NCBI GenBank assembly: GCA_028279875.1
Contig: JANQMU010000164.1
Coordinates: 1 to 40,097 of the forward strand
Length of the DNA stretch: 40,097 bases
Reading direction: 5' to 3'
From: Rhizobiaceae bacterium
Lineage (GTDB): Bacteria > Pseudomonadota > Alphaproteobacteria > Rhizobiales > Rhizobiaceae
The notes under the pieces were generated by a model. That model ran no database searches. It was given only the letters and a program-made list of their open reading frames with translations, and was not told the DNA's origin. Shown here one piece after another: positions 7,373 to 15,167 of this stretch (position 1 is the first letter of the stretch; the number at the start of each line of letters is the position of its first letter). The translations under genes and the position numbers were made by a program.

Positions 7373-7551
7373 GTGCTGGGACAAAGGGATCGGTTTGTCG
7401 TCTGACCCATGCGACAGGACGCGGGCTTGCACGGGAAGAAGCAGGTCCTGGCACGATGATCTCGTTTGCCGCGTTGAGCGCGAGAAGTTGGAAACCCGCA
7501 CATCCGCGCCGTCACCAGGCAGGTGGCCCGCTCAGAATGATCGCCGCCCGC

Positions 7552-7714
7552 TAGAGCATCGGGCGACAATATTGAACCCTTTGACCGGCTTATCAGGTCT
7601 GCTGGCGAGGCGCGGTCGCTGCCGTGGTCCGGGTCGACCACAAGGCGATCGCAACGACGTCCAGAAGGCCTGATAAGCCGGTCAAAGGGTTCAATATTGT
7701 CGCCCGATGCTCTA
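7552..7714. mobile_element. MITE-like element, type B, perfect 46-base inverted repeats
   Basis: Left arm 7552-7597 and right arm 7669-7714 are exact reverse complements, beginning TAGAGCATCGGGCGACAATA. They surround a 71-base centre with no reading frame. TA at both outer ends fits TA target duplication as in IS630/Tc1-type elements. Single ends of the same element occur at 6938-6950, 8141-8170, 10632-10646, 12781-12793 and 14041-14048. The right end supplies the TAG stop of the adjoining gene 7712-7990. Confidence 0.85.
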
Positions 7715-7990
7715 AAGAGCCAGTTCCGCTGCCGCATCATCCAGAATGGCTTGAACCTCCGGATTTCGGCAAACGAAGTGATCACGGATGCCGAGCGCTA
7801 CCAGTCCGGGGGCCAGTTCGCGGATCATCGTCAAGGCTGCCGCCTTCTCCGCTTCGGTGCCGTGCCCCAAGATTTCCATATTGCGCATCGCTGCAAAGAT
7901 CGTGCCCTTGCGGACACGCACACCCCGAATGATCTTGAAATCTTCGTCGTCCGGAAGAACGTCCTCCGGCCTGAAAGGTTGCTCTGCCAT
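7712..7990 (-). CDS. Small acidic protein of unknown function
   Basis: 92 residues, no signal peptide, no cysteine framework (one Cys near residue 74), so not an array member. ATG at 7990 is preceded by GGAG nine bases upstream. The N-terminus is acidic (EDVLPDDEDF); the rest reads as amphipathic helices (KGTIFAAMRNMEIL, EKAAALTMIRELAPGLVALGI). The stop codon TAG is the end of the neighbouring type B element, so the original C-terminus may have been cut or replaced. It resembles small helical regulatory or scaffold proteins of rhizobia only in general character. Confidence 0.65.
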   Translation of the reverse strand: MAEQPFRPEDVLPDDEDFKIIRGVRVRKGTIFAAMRNMEILGHGTEAEKAAALTMIRELAPGLVALGIRDHFVCRNPEVQAILDDAAAELAL

Positions 7991-8140
7991 TGCGGTTTAC
8001 TCCGACATGCCCCGAATAAAGCTCGAAATCGACCTGAATGGTAGCCGAACGGGCGACATCCGTGAAGCACAAGCGGTAGTGTCAGGGGATTACCCTCTCT
8101 GTACAGTTCGCCTAGCCGAGCGAACTGATTTGGATCATCA

Positions 8141-8170
8141 AATGGTTCAATATTGTCGCCCGATGCTCTA
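8141..8170. repeat. Solo terminus of type B element
   Basis: Thirty bases matching the right arm of 7552-7714 with one difference, ending GATGCTCTA. Its last three bases form the TAG stop of the array gene 8168-8518. In the related genes 6576 and 7019 the equivalent position reads TGAGTGC, so the element end has replaced the native stop. Confidence 0.75.
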
Positions 8171-8518
8171 ACTCGGGGCGGGACACCCGACATCAATTGT
8201 TGTGGTTTGTTGCTTCGTGTTCCAATTCGTGCAAGTGCAGCTCCAGTAAGGGACCTTTCCCCATACGAAATCCGTCCAATTTGCCCCCGTGCATGTCAGG
8301 CCCTTCGCCTTGTGACAAGTCATGCTCGAGTTGTCATCGGTAACCTTGGTGTTGCCCGTCCCGTCGCAATATCCTGTAAACGTCTGGGAATGCGATCCCT
8401 TCAACGTCTCGGTGTAATGACACTTCGTTTGACTGCAATGCAATTGAGCCGCAAGGGCTGTGCCTGCCAACACGGAAAGAACGCTGCCGACTATGAGAGT
8501 TCTGACCAGCTCTTTCAC
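8168..8518 (-). CDS. Secreted 8-cysteine array protein 11
   Basis: 116 residues. GTG at 8518, after GGGAG in a leader very like that of 3357 (GCGGAAACATTCGC, then ATCGACGATTGTC). Signal peptide ends TALA before A24. It has the shortest N-terminal mature part, AQLHC, and the longest 5-6 loop seen (TGANWTDFVWGKVPYWS, 17 residues). Ends CPAPS, linking it to the plus-strand members 6576 and 7019. Stop supplied by the element terminus. Last gene of the long minus run in the direction of transcription. Confidence 0.86.
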   Translation of the reverse strand: MKELVRTLIVGSVLSVLAGTALAAQLHCSQTKCHYTETLKGSHSQTFTGYCDGTGNTKVTDDNSSMTCHKAKGLTCTGANWTDFVWGKVPYWSCTCTNWNTKQQTTTIDVGCPAPS

Positions 8519-8614
8519 AGCTTTCTCCCGTCCTGCACGTGTTCTCGCAGACAATCGTCGATAATGAAAGCGAATGTTTCCGCCTGCTTCTGCACGCACT
8601 TCGTGCAGATAAGA

Positions 8615-8938
8615 TCAATCGCGGCACAAAACGTCAATTGACACGTTTTTCCTCTCCGTCGGGTCCCAGTTCGTGCAACTGCAACTCCAATATGGGTTGA
8701 TGGCGACGGGTACCGTGCATGTCGTATACTTCACGGGATGACAACGCATCGAATATTGCTGCCAGACTTCTCCGTCGCAATGGGCGTGATATGTCTTGGT
8801 CTGCAGCGGCCCGAGCTCTTCGGTGTACTGGCATGTCCCCTCTTGGCAGTGCAAATCCACCGTTCCCTTGGCCATCGCCGCACCTGCCAATAGGGACACG
8901 GTGCCGCAGAGAATGAACATACTGATAGGAACTTTCAT
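8615..8938 (-). CDS. Secreted 8-cysteine array protein 12
   Basis: 107 residues, ATG at 8938 with GGAGAC-type bases ahead. Signal peptide MKVPISMFILCG...AMA, one Cys in it. Eight mature cysteines. GPLQTKTYHAHC turn. The Lys-Gly of the CH-V-KG-TC motif is changed (CHPVKYTTC). Ends LCRD. Member of the MKV subgroup (9837, 10689, 11114, 12052). The leader contains TGTTGACGGTTCAATGTCAG, shared with 9837. Confidence 0.86.
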   Translation of the reverse strand: MKVPISMFILCGTVSLLAGAAMAKGTVDLHCQEGTCQYTEELGPLQTKTYHAHCDGEVWQQYSMRCHPVKYTTCTVPVAINPYWSCSCTNWDPTERKNVSIDVLCRD

Positions 8939-9014
8939 GGCTGTCTCCAGTTTCTATCCGTGTTGACGGTTCAATGTCAGAAATAAATCCCGCCACGTCT
9001 GCCTGTTTCCAAAT

Positions 9015-9347
9015 TCACTGATTCGGGCCTATGCAATAAACATCGATCGTCGCGGGTTGTTTTTTGGTCGCCCAATTCGTGCACGTGCACTGCCAGTGCT
9101 GACCGAACTTTGAAGGATCGCAAACCATGCCCGTTGCGGCATGGCAGACCATTCCCGAATTAGTAGCGTTGTTGGGATAGCCGTCACAATATCCGCTAAA
9201 TGTCTTGGTCTGTGACGGCTCCAACTCTCCGTCAAAGACACATTTCGCTTGCTTGCAGTGCAGGTCCTCTGTTTGATTGGCGATTGCCCCGCCCGCCAAG
9301 ACGGACAGGGCGCCGCCGATTAACAGTGTTCTAAGCAGATCTTTCAT
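9015..9347 (-). CDS. Secreted 8-cysteine array protein 13 (NQ-tail type)
   Basis: 110 residues, ATG at 9347 after GGGAGAAAGGG. Signal peptide ends GAIA; mature start NQTEDLHCKQAKC. The usual G-P-S turn is EPSQTK, and the fifth-cysteine motif is degenerate (CHAATGMVC), with a short loop DPSKFGQHWQ. The tail after the last Cys is IGPNQ, which defines this subtype (also 10238, 11517 and the pseudogene 12468). Subtypes alternate along the run, indicating that multi-gene units were duplicated. Confidence 0.86.
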   Translation of the reverse strand: MKDLLRTLLIGGALSVLAGGAIANQTEDLHCKQAKCVFDGELEPSQTKTFSGYCDGYPNNATNSGMVCHAATGMVCDPSKFGQHWQCTCTNWATKKQPATIDVYCIGPNQ

Positions 9348-9404
9348 CCCTTTCTCCCGTTTTCTGCCCGGTTCCGCACGCACTTCTTGCTGGAACAAGC
9401 AAGA

Positions 9405-9731
9405 TCAATCGTCGCACAAAATATCAATCGTCACGTATTTTCTTTGCGTCGGGTCCCAGTTCGTGCAGGTGCAGCTCCAGTAACTGGAAGCAACACTAAC
9501 GCCTTTCGTGCATGTCGTACCCTTCACGGCATGACAAACCATCTTATACTCAGACACTTTTTCACCGGCACAATATCCATGAAATATCCTGGTCTGCGAC
9601 GGTCCCAACTCTTCGTCAAAGGCACATTCCGATTGCTGGCAGTGCAATTCTTCCACTTGATTGGCGATTGCCCCGCCTGCCAAGACCGACAAGGCGCCGC
9701 CGAGCAACAATGTTCTGACCAGGTCTTTCAT
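9405..9731 (-). CDS. Secreted 8-cysteine array protein 14 (chimeric)
   Basis: 108 residues, ATG at 9731. The first half (MKDLVRTLLLGGALSVLAGG to FDEELGPSQT) matches the NQ-tail subtype 9015/11517. The second half (EYKMVCHAVKGTTC to CTNWDPTQRKYVTIDILCDD) matches the MKV subtype 10689/11114. The crossover lies near the GPSQT turn, between cysteines 2 and 3. Such a product is expected from unequal crossing-over between neighbouring paralogues. All cysteines and the signal peptide are intact, so it is probably functional. Confidence 0.87.
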   Translation of the reverse strand: MKDLVRTLLLGGALSVLAGGAIANQVEELHCQQSECAFDEELGPSQTRIFHGYCAGEKVSEYKMVCHAVKGTTCTKGVSVASSYWSCTCTNWDPTQRKYVTIDILCDD

Positions 9732-9836
9732 CGCATTCTCCCCTTAATCTGCCCGGGTTCACCGAAATACCCGTCGGCAATAAGAGCCGATATCGATGCC
9801 CGGTTCTGCACGCACTTCTCGCTGGAACAAACAAGA

Positions 9837-10160
9837 TCAATCGCCGCACAAAAGATCAATTGACACGTTTTGTTTTTTTGTCGCGTTCCAGTTCGTGCAC
9901 ATGCAGCTCCAGTATTGAGAGCCGGGGAAAGGTGGTGTGCATGTCATGCCTTTCACGGGATGACAAGCCATCTTGAACTCAGACGAGTTTTCTTCGGCAC
10001 AAAATCCTCTGTACTCATGGGTCTGCAACGGCCCCATCTCTTCGCTGAACTTGCATTCCCCCTTCGCACAGTTCAAGGACACCACTTTCCCGGCCAACGC
10101 CGGGCCTGCCAATACAGACAGCGCGCCGCAGAGAATGAACGTACTGATAAGAACTTTCAC
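9837..10160 (-). CDS. Secreted 8-cysteine array protein 15
   Basis: 107 residues. Start GTG at 10160, preceded by GGAAGACAGCT. Signal peptide VKVLISTFILCG...ALA. Mature KVVSLNCAKGECKFSEEMGPLQTHEYRGFC; the THEYRG segment is diagnostic of the MKV subtype. Short 5-6 loop (TPPFPGSQYWS). Core CMCTNWNATKKQN resembles the plus-strand run in this stretch only. Ends LCGD. Confidence 0.87.
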   Translation of the reverse strand: MKVLISTFILCGALSVLAGPALAGKVVSLNCAKGECKFSEEMGPLQTHEYRGFCAEENSSEFKMACHPVKGMTCTPPFPGSQYWSCMCTNWNATKKQNVSIDLLCGD

Positions 10161-10237
10161 AGCTGTCTTCCGTTTTCTGTCCGTGTTGACGGTTCAATGT
10201 CAGAAATAAATCGCGATACCTCTGCCCGTTTCCACAT

Positions 10238-10570
10238 TCACTGATTCGGGCCCTCACAATAGACATCGATCGTCGTGTGTTGTTCTTTGATGTCCCAATT
10301 CGTGCACGTGCACCGCCAATTCTCACTGATCACTGCAATCGTACAAGTCAGGCCCTTCGCGGCATGACAAATCATATTCGAATTGTCACGGTCATTGGAA
10401 TAGCCGTCACAATACCCGTTAAATGTCTTGGTCTGCGACGGCCCGAACTCTTCGCCAAAGGCACATTTCGCTTGCTTGCAGTGCAAATCCTCGACTTGCT
10501 TGGCGATTGCCCCGCCTGCCAAGACCGACAGGGCGCCGCAGAGTAACAATGTTCTGACCAGATCTTTCAT
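10238..10570 (-). CDS. Secreted 8-cysteine array protein 16 (NQ-tail type)
   Basis: 110 residues, ATG at 10570 after GGAGAG. Signal peptide ends GAIA, mature KQVEDLHCKQAKC. GPSQTKTFNGYC turn, CHAAKGLTC motif, short loop TIAVISENWR, and a charged core CTCTNWDIKEQHTTIDVYC. Tail EGPNQ. Its leader contains an 18-base insertion ending in the type B element terminus (10632-10646) that the homologous leaders at 9786 and 11061 lack. Confidence 0.87.
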   Translation of the reverse strand: MKDLVRTLLLCGALSVLAGGAIAKQVEDLHCKQAKCAFGEEFGPSQTKTFNGYCDGYSNDRDNSNMICHAAKGLTCTIAVISENWRCTCTNWDIKEQHTTIDVYCEGPNQ

Positions 10571-10631
10571 CGCTCTCTCCTGTTTTTGTCCGGGTTCACC
10601 GAGATACCCGTCGCCAATAAGAGTCGATATG

Positions 10632-10646
10632 AGAGCATCGGGCGAC
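10632..10646. repeat. Type B element terminus inserted in an array leader
   Basis: AGAGCATCGGGCGAC interrupts a leader whose paralogous copies read GAGCCGATAT followed directly by TGCCCGG. The paralogues serve as empty-site references, showing that this short element end was gained here. Confidence 0.65.
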
Positions 10647-10688
10647 TATGTCCGGTTCCGCACGCACGTTTTGCTGGAACAAACAAGA

Positions 10689-11012
10689 TCAATCGTCACA
10701 CAAAAGATCAATCGTCACGTTTTTTCTTTGCGTCGGGTCCCAGTTCGTGCAGGTGCAGCTCAAATAAAGAACGGCATTAACGGTCGCTGTGCATGTCGTA
10801 CCCTTCACGGCATGGCAAACCATCTCATACTGCTTCGGGTTTTTTTGCGCACAATTTCCTCTGTACTCATGGGTTTGATCCGGCCCCAGCTCTTCGCTGT
10901 ATTGGCATTCCCCCTTTGGGCACTTCAAGGACACCACTCTCTCGGCCACCGCCGGGCCTGCCAATGCAGACAGGGCGCCGTAGAGAATCAACGTACTGAC
11001 AAGAACTTTCAC
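10689..11012 (-). CDS. Secreted 8-cysteine array protein 17
   Basis: 107 residues, GTG at 11012 with AAGGAAGACAGCT upstream. Signal peptide VKVLVSTLILYG...AVA; the usual Cys in it is Tyr here. GPDQTHEYRGNC turn. The Trp before C-x-C is Leu (VLYLSCTCTNW), one of few members lacking an aromatic at that exact place. Ends LLCDD like the chimera 9405, and is its likely C-terminal donor lineage. Confidence 0.86.
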   Translation of the reverse strand: MKVLVSTLILYGALSALAGPAVAERVVSLKCPKGECQYSEELGPDQTHEYRGNCAQKNPKQYEMVCHAVKGTTCTATVNAVLYLSCTCTNWDPTQRKNVTIDLLCDD

Positions 11013-11113
11013 AGCTGTCTTCCTTTTGTCCGGGTTCACTGAAATACCCGTCGGCAATAAGAGCCGATATGTATGCCCGGTTCCGCACGCACTTCTTGCC
11101 GGAACAAACAAGA

Positions 11114-11437
11114 TCAATCCTCGCACTCAAGATCAATCGTCACACTTTTTCTTTGCGTCGGGTCCCAGTTCGTGCAACTGCAGCTCCGGTAATTGGAGAC
11201 GGGGAAAGGCGCTGTGCATGTCGTACCCTTCACGGCATGACAATCCATATCAAAATCGTTCGGCTTTTCCCCGGCGCAAAATCCTCTGTACTCGTGGGTC
11301 TGATCCGGCGCCAACTCTTCGCTGAACTTGCATTCACCCTCTGCGCAGTTCAAAGACACCACTTCGCTGGCCACCGCCTCGCCTGCCAATACGGACAGGG
11401 CGCCACAGAGAATGAACGTACCGATAAGTGTTTTCAT
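11114..11437 (-). CDS. Secreted 8-cysteine array protein 18
   Basis: 107 residues, ATG at 11437 after GGAGACAGCC. Signal peptide MKTLIGTFILCG...AVA. APDQTHEYRGFC turn. The residue before cysteine 4 is Asp (MDCHAV) and the residue before S-C-x-C is Arg instead of Trp (YRSCSCTNW). Ends LECED. Reading upstream in frame stays open for 60 codons through the leader into the neighbour's 3' end, but the ribosome site and signal peptide fix the start here. Confidence 0.86.
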   Translation of the reverse strand: MKTLIGTFILCGALSVLAGEAVASEVVSLNCAEGECKFSEELAPDQTHEYRGFCAGEKPNDFDMDCHAVKGTTCTAPFPVSNYRSCSCTNWDPTQRKSVTIDLECED

Positions 11438-11516
11438 GGCTGTCTCCAGTTTTCTGCCCATGTTGACGGGCTCAACGGCCAGAAATAAATCCCGATACTT
11501 CCGCCCGTTTCCACAT

Positions 11517-11849
11517 TCACTGATTCGGGTCCTTGCAATAAACGTCAATCGTCGTGTGTCGTTCTTTGGTCTCCCAATTCGTGCATATGCAAGACCAGTG
11601 ATTATCGAACTGCGCATTCGTGCAAGTCATGCCTTTCACGGCATGGCAAACCATAGTCGAATTGCTGGGGGCGTTGGAATAGCCGTCACAATATCCGATA
11701 AATGTCTTGGTCTGCGACGGCCCCAACTCTTCGTCAAAGGCACAGTTTGATGTATTGCAGTGCAAATCTTCTCCTTGCTTGGCGATTGCTCCGCCTGCCA
11801 ATACGAACAGGGCGCCGCCCAGTAACAATGTACTGACAAGATCTTTCAT
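11517..11849 (-). CDS. Secreted 8-cysteine array protein 19 (NQ-tail type)
   Basis: 110 residues, ATG at 11849 after GGAAGAAAGCC. Signal peptide ends GAIA, mature KQGEDLHCNTSNC. GPSQTKTFIGYC turn; short loop TNAQFDNHWS; core CICTNWETKERHTTIDVYC; tail KDPNQ. The 202-base spacer upstream is double length. It contains two leader copies, and at about 11918-11965 a scrap resembling the 3' end of 16650 (TTGCG, then TGATCATTGACGTGGAGC), so another gene has been lost there. Confidence 0.87.
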   Translation of the reverse strand: MKDLVSTLLLGGALFVLAGGAIAKQGEDLHCNTSNCAFDEELGPSQTKTFIGYCDGYSNAPSNSTMVCHAVKGMTCTNAQFDNHWSCICTNWETKERHTTIDVYCKDPNQ

Positions 11850-12051
11850 GGCTTTCTTCCGTTTTCCATCCCAATTGATGGAACGCACCGCCAACAGCAA
11901 AAGCCGACGCCTCCACCGGTTTCCTCGTTTGCTCCACGTCAATGATCAGTTTTCGCAATTTATCTGTCCGGGTTCACTGAAATACCCATCGGCAAAAACC
12001 GATATTAGAGTATCCGTTTTGATCAAGCTGTTTTTGCTGGAACAAACACGA

Positions 12052-12384
12052 TCAATCGTTGCACAAAATATCAATCGTCACGTTTTTTCTTTCCGTCGGG
12101 CTCCAGTTCGTGCAGGTGCAACTGTAGTAGTAACCAAAAGGAGACCAAAGGGGCCCTGTGCATGTCGTACTCTTCACGGGATGACAAGCCATACTGTAAT
12201 CATCCTTGCTTTTTTCCCCGGAACAAGTTCCTCTGTACTCATGGGTCTGATCCGGCCCCAGCTCTTCGCTGAATTGGCATTCCCCCTTTTCGCAGTTCAA
12301 ATGCACCACTTCCCCGGCCACGGCCTCGCCTGCCAATACGGACAGGGTGCTGCAGAGAATGAAAGTACTGATAAAAACTTTCAT
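12052..12384 (-). CDS. Secreted 8-cysteine array protein 20
   Basis: 110 residues, ATG at 12384 after GGAAGACAGCT. Signal peptide MKVFISTFILCS...AVA. Mature EVVHLNCEKGECQFSEELGPDQTHEYRGTC. CHPVKSTTC motif, long loop TGPLWSPFGYYYS with three tyrosines before C-x-C, core CTCTNWSPTERKN, end LCND. Closest to 9837 and 11114. Confidence 0.87.
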   Translation of the reverse strand: MKVFISTFILCSTLSVLAGEAVAGEVVHLNCEKGECQFSEELGPDQTHEYRGTCSGEKSKDDYSMACHPVKSTTCTGPLWSPFGYYYSCTCTNWSPTERKNVTIDILCND

Positions 12385-12467
12385 AGCTGTCTTCCTTTTT
12401 CTTTCCGTGTTGACGGGTTCAATGGTCAGAAGTAAATCCCGATACGTCTGCCCGTTTCCACATTCAC

Positions 12468-12690
12468 TTATTGCAGGTCCTTACAATAAACATCGATCGT
12501 CGTGTGTCGTTCTTTGGTCTCCCAATTCGTGCACATGCACTGCCAATGCTTATTTTCGAAAATTACTTCCATGCACGTCATGCCCTTCACGGCATGACAA
12601 ATCATGAAGTAATCCTATGAATCCTCGTTAGCACACCGCCCGTAATATGTCTTGGTCCGCGATCAGGGCGCCGAACTCGGGTTAACAAGC
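12468..12690 (-). pseudogene. Broken NQ-type array gene P3
   Basis: The minus strand reads KTYYGRCANEDS, then an in-frame TAG, then DYFMICHAVKGMTC and CMCTNWETKERHTTIDVYC ending KDLQ. The part before this is frameshifted (GAGTTCGGCGCC in place of the GPSQ coding bases), and no signal peptide is found. It was an NQ-tail subtype gene, now truncated at its 5' end near the boundary of the run. The downstream half remains conserved, so inactivation appears recent. Confidence 0.8.
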
Positions 12691-12801
12691 GACTAACGGG
12701 TGTTGGCTCCATGCTCAGTGCAATGCGTTTACCTGCCGAAGAAACCGCTCCTCACCAGCTCCCGCGAGTCTTCAGTCGTCAGAGCATCGGGCGAGGCTAA
12801 A

Positions 12802-13950
12802 TCAGCGCACCGCGCTCGACCCCGGGCCCAGAATGATCGCCGGGCTGGTCGGAATCGCGTCCTGGCCCGTGTTGAGCGCCTGGAAGTCCTTGACGATGGT
12901 CAGCGCGCGATAGCTGAAATCACTCTCTCGAGCCCCCAGCTTCTGTCGGGGTATCCAGAAGCTCTCACCATCCACTTCTGCAGAAACGGCCGAGCGCCCT
13001 CCGCCGAAGCCCCTTTTAACCCTGAAAATCGGAACGTTTCTGCCGTCTCGCATGGTCAGCGCAGGCGTCCATGCACCCTCTCGCCTGAACTGGTCCCTGA
13101 CAATCTCCCCGAGATAGTGGACAATGCCGTTCGGCGAGCGCAGGGTAATGCCGGTCCCCTGATCCTTGAAGAGACTGCGCGGTCCGGACCCGGTCCGACT
13201 GAACGTGACATCGAGCTTGCCGTCCTTGTTGATTTCCACCGTTCCACCGTTGAGCATGACGGCCTCGGAGAACATTCTGAACTGGGTAAAGGCACACCGG
13301 TTCGTGGGGTGATTCCGGAGCGTTATGATCGTATCTCCGGAAGCCGACCGTTCCCGGGCGAAGTCGCATGTAACGTCCGAAAGCACAGCTTCGAAATTCC
13401 GGCAAATCCCCTTTTCAGCGCTGGAAAGTGTCGCAAAGCGCCGCTCACACACATCGCGTGCGCCAAGAACAATGGCGTTATAGTCCTTGAGTTTCACGCG
13501 GTTCGTCTTGACCAGCATGGCCAATACAAGATGCAGATGAGCGCCGTCGCGGCTGTCGACGAGAAACAACAGCAGTTGCGGCGTGACCAGTGTGTGCATC
13601 GCCCGCGTAAAATCTCTCGTTTCCAGCGAGGAGACGTTGGCATTCTTGTCACGACCCGCGCTTCCCGACATGCCGAGGTCGAAGGACACCGGCTGCCCAT
13701 GTCTTGGAACCTGCAAACTGCCGCTGACACTGGGCGAAATACTGGAAGATGTTGATCCCGAGTAGTCGCCAATGAGTGAATAATAGTTGGGATATCCCTT
13801 GGCGGAACGAATGACGTTGGCGAGCAGCAGATTGTTCGTTGCCTCGGCGAGGCCGACATTATAGTAGATGCCACTATTGGCCACCATGTTCTGGCAGCCG
13901 ACCAGCATCAATGACGCAAGTACAAGGCCAATCGCTCTTGCTATGACCAT
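12802..13950 (-). CDS. Predicted lipoprotein of unknown function
   Basis: 382 residues. N-terminal lipoprotein signal MVIARAIGLVLASLMLVGCQ: the lipobox LVGC places Cys19 as the lipidated residue, and Gln at +2 suggests outer-membrane sorting. Residues about 70-110 are Ser/Gly-rich (SGSTSSSISPSVSG). Two further Cys pairs (around VCERRF/GICRNF and VTCDF/NRCAF) could form disulfides. No enzymatic motif is recognised. The ATG follows GAGGG. It is the only large gene inside the cysteine-rich array and has base composition closer to the flanking genome. It might anchor or receive the secreted proteins, but nothing in the sequence proves a link. Confidence 0.82.
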   Translation of the reverse strand: MVIARAIGLVLASLMLVGCQNMVANSGIYYNVGLAEATNNLLLANVIRSAKGYPNYYSLIGDYSGSTSSSISPSVSGSLQVPRHGQPVSFDLGMSGSAGRDKNANVSSLETRDFTRAMHTLVTPQLLLFLVDSRDGAHLHLVLAMLVKTNRVKLKDYNAIVLGARDVCERRFATLSSAEKGICRNFEAVLSDVTCDFARERSASGDTIITLRNHPTNRCAFTQFRMFSEAVMLNGGTVEINKDGKLDVTFSRTGSGPRSLFKDQGTGITLRSPNGIVHYLGEIVRDQFRREGAWTPALTMRDGRNVPIFRVKRGFGGGRSAVSAEVDGESFWIPRQKLGARESDFSYRALTIVKDFQALNTGQDAIPTSPAIILGPGSSAVR

Positions 13951-14268
13951 ACATAAACCCTCATGTCTTCACGCCCCGTCTCGGCGACCTACGAACTGCT
14001 GACGGGCAATCTTTGATAGCAGAAGCCTCTCTTTTGAGCCAGAGCATCTTTAGAGCCCATTCGGAAATTAAGGCAGTTTGTATATTAACCTCCGTTGCCG
14101 CTGAAAACGCCTGCGAAACAGGAAGGCGGCTCAAATCCGTTGCAGCCGGCCCGTCATATTGCCCTAATCCGCAAGTGCAGGCATTATTACATCGACGACG
14201 CTGACCGTTGCGTGGTTGTCGGTTGAGTCCGGCGTGGTCCGCCCCGCGAACTGGAGGAATGACAGATT
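13951..14268. other. Intergenic region with repeat scraps
   Basis: Contains AGAGCATC (type B end, 14041-14048) fused to a terminal piece of repeat C (TTAGAGCCCATTCGGAAATT, 14050-14069). From about 14236 it carries the upstream region shared with the gene at 159 (GTCCGCCCC, then ACTGGAGGAAT). No other gene is supportable. Confidence 0.55.
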
Positions 14269-14628
14269 ATGCGAGTTATCGTTTCCACGATCCTTTGTCT
14301 GGTCTTCGTATCGACTGTGGTCAAAGATGCGCGTTCGGAACCGATCCTTTTTGTTTGCCCGGACGCCCAATGCGACGAAGGCGATCGGGTTGACGCTGGC
14401 CGGAACGAAAGTTTCAAGTTCATATGCGAGGTGACAGGTGGAAGTGGATATCCATACGTGGACTGGTCTTCCTCATCCTGCGTTTACAACCAGGGTCGTC
14501 TTGCCAACAAGTGTGCTTGCTGGCCGGAATCGCCGGCAAAACAGAACCCAGCACCGATAATCGAATGCGAGAACGACACCCAGGACGAGGCTTTCCTGCA
14601 ATTCGTTCACCGTTGCTCGGGATCGTAG
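14269..14628 (+). CDS. Secreted 8-cysteine protein, divergent branch A, second copy
   Basis: 119 residues, paralogue of 159-518 with matching length, signal peptide (MRVIVSTILCLVF to ARS) and cysteine order. Shared blocks include YPYVDWSS, CWPESPAKQ/CSPESPAKQ, and the C-terminal FVHRCSGS/FVHQCSGS. Divergence is greatest just after the signal peptide and between the last two cysteines. ATG follows GGAGG. As in the first copy, it is the plus-strand gene facing a minus-strand run of MKSLVKA-type array genes, so a multi-gene block was duplicated. Confidence 0.82.
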   Translation: MRVIVSTILCLVFVSTVVKDARSEPILFVCPDAQCDEGDRVDAGRNESFKFICEVTGGSGYPYVDWSSSSCVYNQGRLANKCACWPESPAKQNPAPIIECENDTQDEAFLQFVHRCSGS

Positions 14629-14764
14629 CTTGAAAGGCGCTGCAAGATCCAGTTGGTCGATCTGAATGTTCTGAGATCGTACTGACCTGACATTTGGCTT
14701 CTGTTCGGCTTTTTCGGATAGAGCCGCCAACTATAAAACCCGATACTTCCGTCCGTTTTCGCAT

Positions 14765-15088
14765 TCAGTTTGAACAATAAAGATCAATCGTCACGTATTT
14801 TCTTCCCGTCGGGTCCCAGTTCGTGCAAGTGCAGTTCCAAGGCGAACCGCCTTCGCCTGGACGAGCCTTCGTGCATGTCGTACCCTTCACGGCATGGCAA
14901 ACCATGGAGTACTCAGATACTGTCTCGTTACCGCACTTCCCGAAATATGATTTGGTCTGCGATGGCCCGATCTCTTCCGAATAGGCGCATTTCGGAGCAC
15001 TGCATTGCAGATGCACATATGCCTGGGTCGCACTTGTCCATAAAGACAGGGCGCCGCAGAGTATGAGAGCCTTCACAAGACTTTTCAT
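14765..15088 (-). CDS. Secreted 8-cysteine array protein 21
   Basis: 107 residues, ATG at 15088 preceded by GAGGGAAGTT. Signal peptide MKSLVKALILCGALSLWTSA with Cys11, ending TQA. Mature YVHLQCSAPKCAYSEEIGPSQTKSYFGKC. Loop 5-6 is Gly/Pro-rich (TKARPGEGGSPWN). The three codons before C-x-C lack the usual Trp-Ser order (WNCTCTNW). Ends YCSN. Almost the same as 15555 outside that loop. Confidence 0.88.
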   Translation of the reverse strand: MKSLVKALILCGALSLWTSATQAYVHLQCSAPKCAYSEEIGPSQTKSYFGKCGNETVSEYSMVCHAVKGTTCTKARPGEGGSPWNCTCTNWDPTGRKYVTIDLYCSN

Positions 15089-15167
15089 AACTTCCCTCAC
15101 CTCTCTTCTGTTTTCAAAGGAATAACCGCCAACAATTAAGAGGCGATACTTCTGTCCGTTTTCGCAT

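Noticed and set aside
7228..7785. 185-codon minus-strand frame across the type B element
   Set aside because: It runs through the perfect inverted repeats and antisense to an array gene; its peptide is translated repeat.
12700..13755. 351-codon plus-strand frame opposite the lipoprotein
   Set aside because: The opposite strand has a lipobox, ribosome site and protein-like composition; the plus frame starts in spacer DNA and is Arg/Pro-rich shadow sequence.
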